Source: Acidovorax sp. NB1 (GTDB lineage: Bacteria > Pseudomonadota > Gammaproteobacteria > Burkholderiales > Burkholderiaceae_C). Taken from it: a stretch of 64,000 nucleotides of DNA. Positions 1 to 9,995 of the stretch are shown one piece after another. A program made the translations under genes and the position numbers. The stretch covers positions 124,001 to 188,000 of the forward strand of contig NZ_BJHU01000021.1 of NCBI RefSeq assembly GCF_005405905.1, written 5' to 3'. The notes under the pieces are model-generated. The model saw only the letters and a program-made list of their open reading frames with translations. It was not told the DNA's origin and did no database searches. The number at the start of each line of letters is the position of its first letter. The first letter of the stretch is position 1.

Positions 1-540
1 TGCCATGAAAAGCACTTCAGACGCATAGATATTGCCCACCCCCACCACCAGATGCCCTGCCAGCAGCAGCTGTTTGATGGGCATACGGCTTTTTCTCAGG
101 CCTTCCTGAAAATGCGGAAGCGAGAACGCGTCAGACAACGGTTCCATTCCAAGCGCCCCCAGCAGCTTCACGGCCACTGGCGCGTCTTCACCGGCGGCAA
201 ACACCACTGCACCAAAGCGACGCGGATCGTGCAAGCGCAAGGTTCCCCTGTCGGTTACCAGCTCAAAATGATCATGCGGGCCGCCCGGCGGCAAACCGTG
301 CGCAAAACGCAAACTGCCCGACATGCCAAGGTGAACCAGCAAGAGCCCTCCACTCAGGTCGGCCAGCAGGTACTTGCCCCGGCGGCGCAACCCCAACACC
401 TGTTGCCCCACAAGAGACAGAGGATCACAACCCAAGGGCCAACGCAACGGCTTGCCCAGAACCACGGCTTGAATTTTTGCCCCCGCGATTGCATCGGCAA
501 AACTGCGGCGGGTCACTTCCACTTCGGGCAACTCAGGCAT
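1..540 (-). CDS. mutM: Formamidopyrimidine-DNA glycosylase, 3' end outside window
   Basis: Base-excision repair glycosylase/AP lyase that removes 8-oxoguanine and formamidopyrimidines. The protein starts [12 protein letters not shown], so the catalytic Pro2 and the Glu of the PELPEVE motif are both present. GKYLL and HLGMSGSLR follow (the beta-clamp and Lys region), then the helix-two-turn-helix motif [11 protein letters not shown]. The C-terminal zinc finger lies to the left of position 1, so this is roughly the first 180 of about 270 residues. It is divergent from the TPR gene with under 50 bp between likely starts, so the two promoters must overlap the genes. Identification is secure from motifs. 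Confidence 0.96.
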   Translation of the reverse strand, partial: MPELPEVEVTRRSFADAIAGAKIQAVVLGKPLRWPLGCDPLSLVGQQVLGLRRRGKYLLADLSGGLLLVHLGMSGSLRFAHGLPPGGPHDHFELVTDRGTLRLHDPRRFGAVVFAAGEDAPVAVKLLGALGMEPLSDAFSLPHFQEGLRKSRMPIKQLLLAGHLVVGVGNIYASEVLFMA

Positions 541-569
541 ACAAAATGCCGGACAACGGCTTCACAGGC

Positions 570-2348
570 ATGGATTATTATGACCCGATGGTGCTTTTTC
601 ACAGCTTTCGAACCGCCGCACTCGCTACCGTAGTGGCGGTGACTGCCCAGTCCGCATGGGCCCAGCAAGTTGGCAATGACAGCCGTGCCGCGGCCAGCAG
701 GCCACCTGCGACCGCCAACCCAGCCCTGGATGCCGAGCTGTTCTATGAAATCTTTCTGGGCGAAATCAGCGCACGCACAGGTGACCCTGGCGCGGGCTAT
801 GCATTCATGCTTGAGGCTGCTCGCCGCAGTGCTGACGGCCAGCTCTACCAACGGGCGGCCGATATCGCCTTGCAGGCGCGCTCGGGCGAATACGCGCTGG
901 CCGCAGCCAAGGCCTGGAAAGAGGCCCTACCCCAATCCCGTGAAGCCAACCGCTATGTGCTGCAGATCCTGGTGGCACTCAACCGAATCGGAGAAACCCC
1001 CGACCTGCTGCGCCAGGAACTCGCACAGTCCCCACCTCGTGCCAAGGCAGCCACGCTGTCCGCCCTGCCCCAGATGTACGGGCGCGCCAGCGACAAGGCG
1101 CTGGCAGCCAAGGTGGTAGAACAGGCCCTTGTGGACGAGTTGGCCAACCCCGCCACAGGCCCTGCCGCCTGGGTGGCCCTGGGACGCCTGCGCCTGGCTG
1201 CTGGCGACAAAGGCGGTGCACTGAATGCCGCGCGCAAGGCGCAGGAACTGGACAACGCCAGCGAGGACGCCGCGCGGCTGGCACTCGAACTGCTGGACGA
1301 AAACATCCCGGAAGCCGAAGCCATAGTGATTCAGGCGCTGGCCAAACAGCCCATCCCCGAGTTGCGAATGGCCTATGCGCGCGTGTTGTTGGGGCTGCAA
1401 CGCTATCCAGATGCCAGCCGCCAGTTGGAAGCCGTGACCAAAGAAAAGCCGGATCTGGCAGAAGCCTGGCTCGTGGTTGCCACGCTGCAGCTTCAGGACA
1501 ACCGCTTGCCCGCTGCAGAGGCCTCGCTGCAGCGCCTTCTCGATCTGGCCTCGGCCTCGGCCGATGCAGAAGTGCGACAAAAAAGCCTGACCCAGGCATA
1601 TTTGCTGTACGCACAAATTGCAGAGAAAAGGAAAGACTTTGCGGCCGCAGAGGCCTGGCTGGGCCGTATTGACAACGCGGAAGAAGTGTTTGGCGCACAG
1701 ATTCGCCGAGCCTCTTTGTTGGCACGCCAAGGCAAACTCGCCCAGGCGCGTGCGTTGCTGCGCAGCCTGCCCGGAACCTCCGCAGAAAGCCAGCGCATGA
1801 AGCTGTCGGCCGAAGTGCAGCTGCTGCGCGAGCAGCGCCTCTTCAAGGAAGCCTACCAAGTACAGGTTGAAATGGTGGCACTGGCGCCGGACGATGCGGA
1901 ACTGGTTTATGACCAGGCAATGCTGGCGGAAAAAATGGGCAGCCCAGACACCATGGAGCAACTGCTGCGACAGGTGATTGCGCGCCAACCGCAGTACCAC
2001 CACGCCTACAACGCGCTCGGCTATTCACTTGCAGACCGGGGGCTTCGACTGGCCGAGGCCAAGCAACTGATCATGAAAGCGTTGGAATTTGCGCCAAACG
2101 ATCCCTTCATCATGGACAGTCTTGGCTGGGTGGAGTTTCGCCTGGGCAACAAGGCCGATGCCAAACGCCTTCTGGAAACCGCCTTCGAGGCGCGCCCTGA
2201 TGTCGAAATCGCTGCCCACCTGGGCGAGGTGCTGTGGAGCCTGGGCGACAAGGAAGGCGCCTCCAGAGTCTGGAAGGAAGGGCAGCGCATCAGCCCAGAC
2301 AACGACATCCTCAAAGAAACACTCAAGCGGCTTGGAGCAGGGCTCTGA
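570..2348 (+). CDS. Exported tetratricopeptide-repeat protein
   Basis: A 592-residue protein with a signal peptide (hydrophobic stretch LATVVAVTA, likely cleavage after AQSAWA) followed by about a dozen degenerate TPR units rich in Ala and Leu. The last clear units are near AYNALGYSLADRG and FIMDSLGWVEFRLG. It is presumably periplasmic. The stop overlaps the lolB start (TGATG), so the two are co-translated. This pairing of an envelope TPR protein with lolB is common in betaproteobacteria, and a role in outer-membrane or envelope assembly is inference. The start is uncertain: ATGs at 546, 570 and 588 all keep the signal peptide. A TACAAAAT promoter-like stretch at 542-549 argues against 546. 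Confidence 0.85.
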   Translation: MDYYDPMVLFHSFRTAALATVVAVTAQSAWAQQVGNDSRAAASRPPATANPALDAELFYEIFLGEISARTGDPGAGYAFMLEAARRSADGQLYQRAADIALQARSGEYALAAAKAWKEALPQSREANRYVLQILVALNRIGETPDLLRQELAQSPPRAKAATLSALPQMYGRASDKALAAKVVEQALVDELANPATGPAAWVALGRLRLAAGDKGGALNAARKAQELDNASEDAARLALELLDENIPEAEAIVIQALAKQPIPELRMAYARVLLGLQRYPDASRQLEAVTKEKPDLAEAWLVVATLQLQDNRLPAAEASLQRLLDLASASADAEVRQKSLTQAYLLYAQIAEKRKDFAAAEAWLGRIDNAEEVFGAQIRRASLLARQGKLAQARALLRSLPGTSAESQRMKLSAEVQLLREQRLFKEAYQVQVEMVALAPDDAELVYDQAMLAEKMGSPDTMEQLLRQVIARQPQYHHAYNALGYSLADRGLRLAEAKQLIMKALEFAPNDPFIMDSLGWVEFRLGNKADAKRLLETAFEARPDVEIAAHLGEVLWSLGDKEGASRVWKEGQRISPDNDILKETLKRLGAGL

Positions 2349-2878
2349 TGCAGGCCCACGGCGAAAGCCTCCAGCCAGGATCTGGCGTGGCCTTTCAACG
2401 CCGCTGGATGGTGTTGTGGATCACGTTCTGCGTACTGTGGATTTCGGGTTGCGCCCAACCGACACGAAGCCCCCCCCCTGACGACGGCAGTTGGCGCGGA
2501 AGAATCGCACTGCAGGTCGAGGGGCAAGCCGCCCAGTCGTTCTCGGCCACGTTTGAGCTGCATGGCAATCCTGAAAATGGCGGCCTGGTGCTGCTGAGCC
2601 CCTTTGGCAACCGCATTGCCCAGCTGGATTGGAACGATGGCCAAGCCCAGTTGCAGAGCGGACAAGAAACACGCACTTCAGACTCCCTGGAAACGCTGCT
2701 GCTGGATGTGACAGGCACCCGCATTCCCGTTGCAGCCCTGTTCAGCTGGCTCAACGGCATTCAGGCCACGGCGCCTGGCTGGCAGGCGGACCTTTCGGGC
2801 ATGCCCGACGGGCGCCTCACCGCCCTGCGCAACCACCCCGCTCCACAAGCCACTTTGCGCATCCTGTTGACCCGCTGA
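2348..2878 (+). CDS. lolB: Outer-membrane lipoprotein insertion protein LolB
   Basis: A 176-residue lipoprotein. A positively charged start and a hydrophobic segment (WMVLWITFCVLWI) lead to a lipobox ending SGC, so Cys at about residue 35 is lipidated. The mature part has the LolB features: GSWRGRIALQVEG, a central block around GGLVLLSPFGNRIAQLDW, and WLNGIQA near the end. LolB receives lipoproteins from LolA and inserts them into the outer membrane. It overlaps the upstream TPR gene by one base and precedes ispE by about 50 bp, the usual lolB-ispE-prs order of betaproteobacteria. Confidence 0.9.
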   Translation: MQAHGESLQPGSGVAFQRRWMVLWITFCVLWISGCAQPTRSPPPDDGSWRGRIALQVEGQAAQSFSATFELHGNPENGGLVLLSPFGNRIAQLDWNDGQAQLQSGQETRTSDSLETLLLDVTGTRIPVAALFSWLNGIQATAPGWQADLSGMPDGRLTALRNHPAPQATLRILLTR

Positions 2879-2926
2879 GGCGATCGCCCCAGCCACCTCA
2901 GCCCGCGCCACTTTTCCCACTCTGCG

Positions 2927-3784
2927 ATGCAAGCGCTGTACGACGTGCCGGCTCCGGCCAAGCTCAATCTTTTTCTGCACATCACCGGGCGGCGTGCTGA
3001 CGGTTACCACCTGCTCCAGTCCGTCTTCATGCTGGTGGATTGGTGCGACACCTTGCATTTCGAGCGCCGCAGTGATGGCGTCATCTCCCGGGAAGATTTG
3101 GGCCCACCCTTGCCGGATATGGACCTGACGCTGCGAGCTGCACAGGCCCTGCAATCCGCCACGGGCTGCACACTCGGCGCGCACATTGGTGTTCTCAAGA
3201 GCATTCCTGCGCAGGCTGGCATGGGCGGAGGCTCGTCCGACGCGGCCTCGGCACTGCTCGCCTTGAACCGACTCTGGGGCTTGGGCCTGTCACGCGCGGC
3301 ACTGGAATCGATCGGTTTGCAGCTCGGCGCAGATATTCCGTTTTTTTTACGCGGTCACAACGCTTGGGTGGAGGGAATTGGTGAGACAATCACGCCGCTT
3401 GAGAAAGCACACCAACTGCCGCAAGCGCGCTTTGCCATAGTGAAGCCCGCAGCAGGTTTGGAGACAAAATTAATTTTTTCGTCACCAAGTTTGAAACGCG
3501 ATTCAGATAGTGCTACAATCTTAGGCTTTGCTGCAGCACACTTTCACTTCGGTAGAAATGACTTGCAGCCAGTTGCTCAGGCACTTTGCCCGGACGTCAC
3601 CAAGGCCATCGAATGGCTCAGGAGTCGCGGATTGCAAGCCCGAATGACAGGCTCTGGAAGTGCAGTGTTTGCGCAAATCTCAGACGCTGTGGACTTAAGC
3701 GGAGCCCCCGAAGGCTGGCAAGTCAAAGCGTGTGAAAATCTGATGATTCATCCTCTGGCAGGGTGGGCATCAGACGAGAATTAA
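2927..3784 (+). CDS. ispE: 4-diphosphocytidyl-2-C-methyl-D-erythritol kinase
   Basis: GHMP-family kinase of the MEP isoprenoid pathway, phosphorylating the 2-hydroxyl of CDP-methylerythritol. It has [12 protein letters not shown] at the N-terminus, the ATP-binding loop [14 protein letters not shown], and a C-terminal GHMP motif [10 protein letters not shown]. The 285-residue length is normal. One stretch around residues 183-205 (positions 3475-3540) is much more AT-rich than the rest and contains a good sigma-70-like promoter, described separately. The gene is followed by tRNA-Gln and prs. Confidence 0.97.
   Translation: MQALYDVPAPAKLNLFLHITGRRADGYHLLQSVFMLVDWCDTLHFERRSDGVISREDLGPPLPDMDLTLRAAQALQSATGCTLGAHIGVLKSIPAQAGMGGGSSDAASALLALNRLWGLGLSRAALESIGLQLGADIPFFLRGHNAWVEGIGETITPLEKAHQLPQARFAIVKPAAGLETKLIFSSPSLKRDSDSATILGFAAAHFHFGRNDLQPVAQALCPDVTKAIEWLRSRGLQARMTGSGSAVFAQISDAVDLSGAPEGWQVKACENLMIHPLAGWASDEN
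3491..3519 (+). promoter_or_regulatory. Sigma-70-type promoter inside ispE, reading toward tRNA-Gln and prs
   Basis: TTGAAA at 3491-3496 and TACAAT at 3514-3519 are separated by exactly 17 bases, in an AT-rich patch that is otherwise unusual inside this GC-rich gene. The start point would fall near 3526, about 290 bp upstream of the tRNA. It probably gives tRNA-Gln and prs a supply independent of lolB-ispE. The motif is seen directly; activity is inferred. Confidence 0.6.
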
Positions 3785-3814
3785 GGTTGGCTGCTTTCGG
3801 CAGTTGACCTGTGT

Positions 3815-3891
3815 AGGGGAGTCGCCAAGCTGGTTAAGGCACCGGATTTTGATTCCGGCATGCGAAGGTTCGAATCCTTCTTCCCCTGCCA
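3815..3891 (+). tRNA. tRNA-Gln, anticodon TTG
   Basis: A full 77-nt cloverleaf. The acceptor stem AGGGGAG pairs with TTCCCCT (last pair G-T). The D arm is GCC/GGC. The anticodon stem CCGGA/TCCGG carries loop TTTTGAT with anticodon TTG. The T arm is GAAGG-TTCGAAT-CCTTC, discriminator G, and CCA is encoded. It lies between ispE and prs, a position conserved in many betaproteobacteria, and is probably processed from the ispE-prs transcript or from the promoter inside ispE. Confidence 0.97.
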
Positions 3892-3938
3892 AATATTTTC
3901 TCGCGTACGGGCTTTTTTTTCAGATTGCTGGGACTCTC

Positions 3939-4913
3939 ATGCAAGCCAATCACCCCGACTTCATGGTTTTCACTGGCAATGCCAATCCTGGCATGGCAGC
4001 TGAAATTGCCCAGCACCTCGGCACCACCTTGGGTGCAGCCGACGTAGGTCGCTTCTCTGACGGTGAGGTCACCGTCGAAATCAAGCAAAACGTGCGTGCG
4101 CGCGATGTTTTCGTGGTGCAGTCCACCTGCGCACCCACCAACGAAAACCTGATGGAACTGCTGATCATGGTGGATGCGCTCAAGCGTGCATCGGCCGAGC
4201 GTATCAGCGCTGTGATCCCCTACTTTGGTTACGCCCGCCAGGACCGCCGCCCTCGTTCCACCCGTGTGCCAATCACGGCCAAGGTCGTGGCTAACATGCT
4301 GCAAGCCGTGGGTGTGGCGCGCGTTCTGACCATGGACCTGCACGCGGACCAGATCCAGGGTTTCTTCGACATTCCCGTGGACAACATCTACGCCTCTCCG
4401 GTTCTGCTGGGCGACCTGCGCCAGAAGAACTACGAGGACCTGATCGTGGTGTCCCCCGACGTGGGTGGTGTGGTGCGTGCGCGTGCCCTGGCCAAGCAGT
4501 TGGGCTGCGACCTTGCCATCATCGACAAGCGCCGCCCCAAGGCCAACGTGTCGGAAGTCATGCACGTGATCGGCGAAATCGAAGGCCGCAACTGCGTGAT
4601 CATGGACGACATGATCGACACCGCTGGCACGCTGGTGAAGGCCGCAGAAGTGCTCAAGGAGCGTGGTGCCAAGAGCGTGTACGCGTATTGCACCCACCCC
4701 ATTTTCTCGGGTCCCGCCATCGAACGCATCGCCAAGGGCACGGCCCTCGATGAAGTGGTCGTGACCAACACCATCCCCCTGAGCGACAACGCCAAGGGAT
4801 GCACCAAGATTCGCCAACTCTCCGTGGCTCCGCTGATCGCCGAGACGATCCAGCGCATTGCCAAGGGTGAGTCGGTGATGAGCCTGTTCTCGGACCAGGA
4901 CAACCTGTTCTGA
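3939..4913 (+). CDS. prs: Ribose-phosphate pyrophosphokinase
   Basis: Makes PRPP from ribose 5-phosphate and ATP for nucleotide, histidine, tryptophan and NAD synthesis. The 324-residue product has the family signatures: [10 protein letters not shown], the divalent-cation and ATP loop [43 protein letters not shown], and the ribose-5-phosphate loop [13 protein letters not shown]. The ATG at 3939 was chosen because the reading frame upstream of it runs through the tRNA. An intrinsic terminator follows at 4950. Confidence 0.98.
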   Translation: MQANHPDFMVFTGNANPGMAAEIAQHLGTTLGAADVGRFSDGEVTVEIKQNVRARDVFVVQSTCAPTNENLMELLIMVDALKRASAERISAVIPYFGYARQDRRPRSTRVPITAKVVANMLQAVGVARVLTMDLHADQIQGFFDIPVDNIYASPVLLGDLRQKNYEDLIVVSPDVGGVVRARALAKQLGCDLAIIDKRRPKANVSEVMHVIGEIEGRNCVIMDDMIDTAGTLVKAAEVLKERGAKSVYAYCTHPIFSGPAIERIAKGTALDEVVVTNTIPLSDNAKGCTKIRQLSVAPLIAETIQRIAKGESVMSLFSDQDNLF

Positions 4914-4949
4914 CCCGCTCCCGCCGGGAGCGCTGCAGACCGGTTGCAC

Positions 4950-4980
4950 ACAAGCCTCCCTCGGGAGGCTTGTTGTCTGT
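4950..4980 (+). terminator. Intrinsic terminator after prs
   Basis: A GC-rich inverted repeat, ACAAGCCTCCC and GGGAGGCTTGT around a two-base centre, is followed by a T-rich tail (TGTCTGTT). It lies 37 bp after the prs stop and before rplY. The tail is not a pure T run, so partial readthrough is possible. Confidence 0.7.
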
Positions 4981-5073
4981 TCGGGGACACCAAGTGGCGG
5001 GCGGCAACAATGCCGCAAGCCTTTTTAAAACAGAGGATGACTGGTCGCGGTCGCCTCTTTCCAGGAGCTAACT

Positions 5074-5709
5074 ATGAACTTCGTCGCTTTTGAGCGCGCC
5101 AAGCAAGGTACGGGTGCGAGCCGCCGTCTGCGCAATTCGGGCAAGACGCCTGGCATCGTGTACGGCGGTGCCACCGAACCCCAACTGATCGAGATCGACC
5201 ACAACGCTCTGTGGCACGCCCTCAAGAAGGAAGCTTTCCACTCCAGCGTGCTGGACATGGAAGTGGCCGGCGCAACCTCCAAGGTCGTGCTGCGTGACGT
5301 GCAATACCACCCCTACAAGCAACTGGTGCTGCACATCGACTTCCAACGCGTGGACGACAAGACCAAGCTGCACCTGAAGGTGCCACTGCACTACAGCGGT
5401 GCTGAAGAGTCCAACGCCGTCAAGGTGGACAAGTGCATGGTCAACCCGATCGTGAACGAACTGGACGTGACCTGCATGCCTTCGGATCTGCCCGAATTCA
5501 TCGCTGTGGACCTGTCCAAGCTGGAAAAGGGTGCTTCCCTGCACCTGAAGGACATCAAGCTGCCCAAGGGCGTGGTGGCCAAGGTCCGTGGCGGCCAGAA
5601 CAACAACCCCGTGCTGGTGTCCGTTGTGCCTCCAGTCGTGGTCGTTGAGACCCCTGCTGACGCCGCTCCTGCTGCTGACGCCAAGGGCAAGGGCAAGGGC
5701 AAGAAGTAA
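5074..5709 (+). CDS. rplY: 50S ribosomal protein L25, long Ctc form
   Basis: A 211-residue L25 of the Ctc/TL5 type that binds 5S rRNA. The N-terminal L25 domain (about residues 1-90, with KTPGIVYGG and [12 protein letters not shown]) is followed by the C-terminal TL5-like domain ([32 protein letters not shown]). An Ala-rich tail ends in alternating Gly-Lys. A good ribosome-binding sequence (CAGGAGCTAACT) precedes the ATG. It sits between prs and pth, the standard order. Confidence 0.97.
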   Translation: MNFVAFERAKQGTGASRRLRNSGKTPGIVYGGATEPQLIEIDHNALWHALKKEAFHSSVLDMEVAGATSKVVLRDVQYHPYKQLVLHIDFQRVDDKTKLHLKVPLHYSGAEESNAVKVDKCMVNPIVNELDVTCMPSDLPEFIAVDLSKLEKGASLHLKDIKLPKGVVAKVRGGQNNNPVLVSVVPPVVVVETPADAAPAADAKGKGKGKK

Positions 5710-5775
5710 TCGGCCGCTCGCTGATTCACTCGCCTTACCAAGCAGGCCAACCCGTCTCGGCGGGTTTGGCCTCCC

Positions 5776-5806
5776 AACGGCCCACCTCGGTGGGCCGTTT
5801 GTTTTT
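5776..5806 (+). terminator. Intrinsic terminator after rplY
   Basis: A ten-pair stem, AACGGCCCAC with GTGGGCCGTT, closes a CTCG loop and is followed by TGTTTTTG. This is a textbook Rho-independent terminator between rplY and pth, so pth (start at 5928) is probably transcribed at least partly from its own promoter. Confidence 0.88.
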
Positions 5807-5927
5807 GTAGCCTGGCCTGCGTGGCCGCCACACGGCACTGACCCCATAGCGGCCAACCACCAACGAGCACCAGGCACCGCACCACCCAGCGCGCGGCAAT
5901 CCACCTTCGCACACGGATAATCCACAG

Positions 5928-6536
5928 ATGATCAAGCTGTTTGTAGGCCTTGGAAACCCGGGGCCCGACTACGAAGCGACCCGCCACAACGCCGGGTTCT
6001 GGTGGATTGACGCTCTGGCACGCGACCTCAAGGCCACGCTGGTGCCCGAGCGCAGCTACCACGGGCTGGTGGCGCGCACCACGGTGCACGGCCAAAGCGT
6101 GTGGCTGCTGCAGCCTCAGACCTTCATGAATCTCTCGGGCAAATCCGTGGCCTCGCTCGCCCGGTTCTTCAAGATCCAGCCCGAGGAAATCCTGGTGGTG
6201 CACGATGAGCTGGACATCCCCCCCGGCCAGGTCAAGCTCAAGCGCGGCGGCAGCCACGCCGGGCACAACGGCCTGCGCGACATCCACGGCCAGCTGGGTT
6301 CGCCGGACTACTGGCGCCTGCGCATCGGCATCGGCCACCCCGGCGTGAAGAGCGAAGTCGCCAACTGGGTGCTGAAAAAGCCGTCGCCCGACCAGCGCAC
6401 GCTGATCGAGGACTGCATCATCCATTCGCTGAAAGCCTACCCCGCCATGCTGGCGGGCGAGATGGACAAGGCCACCTTGCTCATCCACACCACCAAGCCA
6501 CCCCGCCCCAAGCCTGTGCGCCCGGTGGAGGACTGA
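5928..6536 (+). CDS. pth: Peptidyl-tRNA hydrolase
   Basis: Releases peptides from prematurely dissociated peptidyl-tRNA. The 202-residue protein starts [24 protein letters not shown], with the catalytic His of RHN and the substrate Asn residues. FMNLSGKSV, the [20 protein letters not shown] block with catalytic Asp, and GHNGLRDI are also present. Length and motifs are normal, with a short Pro-rich tail. It follows the rplY terminator. Confidence 0.97.
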   Translation: MIKLFVGLGNPGPDYEATRHNAGFWWIDALARDLKATLVPERSYHGLVARTTVHGQSVWLLQPQTFMNLSGKSVASLARFFKIQPEEILVVHDELDIPPGQVKLKRGGSHAGHNGLRDIHGQLGSPDYWRLRIGIGHPGVKSEVANWVLKKPSPDQRTLIEDCIIHSLKAYPAMLAGEMDKATLLIHTTKPPRPKPVRPVED

Positions 6537-6559
6537 TCAGCGGTTGTGTCAATAACCAA

Positions 6560-6616
6560 TTGCTATATTTTTAATAGCTTAAAACGTTTGGTGGTCGCGC
6601 GCAGACGGCCAAAAAA
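6560..6616 (-). repeat. R-family intergenic repeat, copy 1
   Basis: Read on the minus strand it begins TTTTTTGGCCGTCTGCGCGC and ends with the hairpin GCTAT/ATAGC around an AT loop. It has the same layout as nine other copies here. It lies between the convergent pth and ferredoxin genes, where it may act as a weak terminator. Confidence 0.75.
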
Positions 6617-6625
6617 GCTTAAGGA

Positions 6626-7048
<423 letters not shown>

Positions 7049-7087
7049 TTACGCGCTCGCGTCCCACCCTCCTCCACCGCCTGCTCC

Positions 7088-8050
7088 ATGGGTCTGTTTT
7101 TCCTCAAACGGTTTGCCACCCTCCTGGCCACGCTGATCGGCGCATCCATCGTTGTGTTTCTGGTGCTGGAGATCCTGCCAGGCAATGCCGCGCAGATTCT
7201 GATGGGCCCCGATGCCTCTCCCGATGCCGTGGCCGCTCTGGCCACCAAGCTGGGGCTGGACCAGCCCGCCAGCCTGCGCTACTGGCAATGGGTGAGCGGC
7301 CTGGTGGTGGGCAACATGGGCGACAGCTACGCCTACAGCTCGCCCGTGCTCGACCTGGTGCTGGAGCGCCTGGCCCTGACCGTGCCACTGGCCCTGATGG
7401 CCATGGTGATCACCACGGTGCTGGCCCTGGCCGCTGGCGTGTATGCCGCCTCCCGCCACAACAAGTTGGGCGACGTGGGCGTGATGGGCCTGGCACAGAT
7501 CGGCATTGCCATCCCCAACTTCTGGTTCGCCATCCTGCTGATCCTGCTGTTCTCGGTGAAGCTGCAGTGGTTCTCGGCCGGGGGCTTTCCGGGCTGGACG
7601 GAAGACGCTGGCGGCAGCCCGCTCGAAGCCCTCAAGGCCCTGCTGCTGCCTGCCATTGCGCTGGCCGTGGTGCAGGCAGCCATCCTGGCGCGCATCACCC
7701 GCTCGGCTGTGCTGGAGGTGCTGCGTGAAGACTTTGTGCGCACGGCGCGTGCCAAGGGCTTGACGCAGCGCGCAGCGCTGTGGGGTCATGTGCTGCGCAA
7801 CGCGATGATCCCGGTGGTCACGGTGATGGGGCTTCAGTTTGCCAACCTGCTGGCGGGCACCATCGTGGTGGAAAACGTGTTCTACCTGCCGGGCCTCGGG
7901 CGCCTGATCTTCCAGTCCATCTCCAACCGCGATCTGATCGTGGTGCGCAACTGCGTGATGTTGCTCGCCGCCATGGTGGTCATCGTGAACTTCGTCGTGG
8001 ACATTCTTTACGCCGTGATCGACCCGCGCGTCAAAGCCTCTGACATCTGA
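7088..8050 (+). CDS. Peptide-type ABC transporter permease (DppB-like)
   Basis: A 320-residue inner-membrane permease with six predicted membrane segments, beginning with ASIVVFLVLEILPGNAA. It carries the DppB/OppB hallmark N-terminal segment and the cytoplasmic EAA loop around VLREDFVRTARAKGL, which docks on the ATPases. It is the first gene of a five-gene importer cassette; the next permease starts five bases after its stop. Substrate class (di/oligopeptide, glutathione or nickel-type) cannot be settled from sequence alone. Confidence 0.92.
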   Translation: MGLFFLKRFATLLATLIGASIVVFLVLEILPGNAAQILMGPDASPDAVAALATKLGLDQPASLRYWQWVSGLVVGNMGDSYAYSSPVLDLVLERLALTVPLALMAMVITTVLALAAGVYAASRHNKLGDVGVMGLAQIGIAIPNFWFAILLILLFSVKLQWFSAGGFPGWTEDAGGSPLEALKALLLPAIALAVVQAAILARITRSAVLEVLREDFVRTARAKGLTQRAALWGHVLRNAMIPVVTVMGLQFANLLAGTIVVENVFYLPGLGRLIFQSISNRDLIVVRNCVMLLAAMVVIVNFVVDILYAVIDPRVKASDI

Positions 8051-8055
8051 TCCCC

Positions 8056-8928
8056 ATGAGCGCTGCCATTCCTTCTTCAACGCCTTCCTCCGCCCCTGGC
8101 TGGCTGCACCGCGCGTTGCGCCACCGCAGCTTTGTCATTGGCGCCGTGCTATCGCTTCTGCTGATCCTTGCGGCGACACTGTCGCTGGTCTGGACGCCCT
8201 GGTCTCCTTACGAAATGGACCTGGCGTCCAAACTGCAACCGCCCACAGGCACGCACTGGCTGGGCACCGATGCCTTCGGGCGCGATGTGGCCTCGCTGCT
8301 GCTGGTTGGGGCGCGCAACTCCATTCTGGTCGGCGTCATTGCGGTGGGCATTGGCCTCACCATCGGCACGGCGCTGGGCCTGCTGGCGGCTGCCAAACGC
8401 GGCTGGGTGGAAGAACTCATCATGCGGCTGGCGGACTTCACATTTGCCTTTCCCGCCATCCTTTCGGCCATCATGATGACGGCGGTGTTTGGTGCGGGCA
8501 TCGTCAACTCCATCATCGCCATCGGCATCTTCAACATCCCGACGTTTGCACGCGTGACCCGAGCCTCGGCCAACGCCGTGTGGTCGCGCGAATACATCAT
8601 GGCCTCGCGCGCCTGCGGCAAAGGCAGCTGGCGCATCACGCTGGAGCATGTGCTGCCCAACATCCTGTCGGTGCTCATCGTGCAAGCCACCATCCAGTTC
8701 GCCATCGCCATCCTGGCCGAGGCCGCCCTGTCGTACCTGGGCCTGGGCACCCAGCCGCCCCAGCCCTCCTGGGGCCGCATGCTCAGCGAGGCACAGACCT
8801 TGATGTTCCAGGCCCCGCTGCTGGCCGTGTGGCCCGGCGTGGCCATCGCCATGGCGGTGCTGGGCCTGAATCTCCTGGGCGACGGCCTGCGCGATTTGCT
8901 GGATCCCCGCCTTTCCCGCAAGCGCTGA
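8056..8928 (+). CDS. Peptide-type ABC transporter permease (DppC-like)
   Basis: The second permease, 290 residues. It has the DppC-type N-terminal extension and first membrane helix (VIGAVLSLLLILAATLSLVW), then the HWLGTDAFGRDVASLLLVGAR block characteristic of OppC/DppC. An EAA-loop equivalent, REYIMASRACGKGSWRI, follows, and five further membrane helices are predicted. It pairs with the DppB-like subunit to form the pore. Confidence 0.92.
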   Translation: MSAAIPSSTPSSAPGWLHRALRHRSFVIGAVLSLLLILAATLSLVWTPWSPYEMDLASKLQPPTGTHWLGTDAFGRDVASLLLVGARNSILVGVIAVGIGLTIGTALGLLAAAKRGWVEELIMRLADFTFAFPAILSAIMMTAVFGAGIVNSIIAIGIFNIPTFARVTRASANAVWSREYIMASRACGKGSWRITLEHVLPNILSVLIVQATIQFAIAILAEAALSYLGLGTQPPQPSWGRMLSEAQTLMFQAPLLAVWPGVAIAMAVLGLNLLGDGLRDLLDPRLSRKR

Positions 8929-8963
8929 ACGGCCACATAAAAACGATACGCCAAGAGCCCACG

Positions 8964-9995
8964 ATGTCCCTGTTAGAAGTCTCCAACCTCCGCATCCGCC
9001 TGCAGACGCACCGGGGCCCAGCCGATGCCGTGCGCGGCGTGAGCTTTTCGCTGGCGCGCGGTGAAACCCTGGGCCTGATTGGCGAATCGGGCTGTGGCAA
9101 ATCCATCACCGCCATGTCGCTCATGGGCCTGCTGCCCGACAGCGCTCAGGTCACGGGCAGCATCCGTTTTGACGGGCAAGAGCTGGTGGGCCGCACCGAT
9201 GCGCAGATGTGCAAGATGCGCGGCAACCGCATTGGCATGGTGTTCCAGGAGCCCATGACGGCCCTCAACCCCGTGCACACCATTGGCCGCCAGGTGGCCG
9301 AGCCCCTGCGCCTGCACCGGGGCATGGACGCCGCCAGCGCCCGCAAGGAGGCCATCGCGCTGCTGGACCGCGTGGGCATTCCCAACGCGGCGCAGCGCAT
9401 CGACGCCTATCCACACCAGTTCTCGGGCGGACAACGCCAGCGCATCACCATCGCCATGGCGCTGGCCTGCAGTCCCGACCTGCTGATTGCCGACGAGCCC
9501 ACCACGGCGCTGGATGTGACCATCCAGCAGCAGATCCTGGACCTCATCAGCGACCTGGTGGCCGAGCGCAATATGGCCATGATCCTGATCTCGCACGACC
9601 TGGGCGTGATCTCGCAGAACGTGGACCGCATGATGGTGATGTACGGCGGCAGCGTGGTCGAAAGCGGCTCTACCGCGTCCGTCTTCTCGGCCATGGCGCA
9701 CCCCTACACGCGGGGCCTGTTTGCGGCGCGCCCTCACCTGGGCGCCGTGCATGCGCCCGGCCAGCGCCCGCGCCTGTCCACCATCCCCGGCACCGTGCCC
9801 GAACTGGTGGACCTGCCCGCAGGCTGCCCCTTTGCGGGCCGCTGTAGCTACACCATCGACGCCTGCCACCACGAACCCCCGCCGACCATCGTGGTGGCTA
9901 CCGATGCCGATGGCGACCACGCCGTGCGCTGCCTGCGCCGCGAAGCCATTGCAGAAGCGCACGGCGCGCTACAGGGCGCGGAGGTGGCGGCATGA
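8964..9995 (+). CDS. Peptide-type ABC transporter ATPase (DppD-like)
   Basis: A 343-residue ATPase. It has Walker A GESGCGKS, the Q-loop in [11 protein letters not shown], signature FSGGQRQRI, Walker [14 protein letters not shown], and the H-loop LISHDLGVI. The C-terminal oligopeptide extension with Cys-containing motif CPFAGRC is the usual [4Fe-4S]-type OppD/DppD tail. The ATG at 8964 gives [11 protein letters not shown], the normal start. Its stop overlaps the start of the next ATPase (ATGA). Confidence 0.94.
   Translation: MSLLEVSNLRIRLQTHRGPADAVRGVSFSLARGETLGLIGESGCGKSITAMSLMGLLPDSAQVTGSIRFDGQELVGRTDAQMCKMRGNRIGMVFQEPMTALNPVHTIGRQVAEPLRLHRGMDAASARKEAIALLDRVGIPNAAQRIDAYPHQFSGGQRQRITIAMALACSPDLLIADEPTTALDVTIQQQILDLISDLVAERNMAMILISHDLGVISQNVDRMMVMYGGSVVESGSTASVFSAMAHPYTRGLFAARPHLGAVHAPGQRPRLSTIPGTVPELVDLPAGCPFAGRCSYTIDACHHEPPPTIVVATDADGDHAVRCLRREAIAEAHGALQGAEVAA

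Noticed and set aside
3804..3938. N-terminal extension of prs across the tRNA-Gln gene
   Set aside because: The extension translates the tRNA itself; the ATG at 3939 gives the normal family N-terminus.
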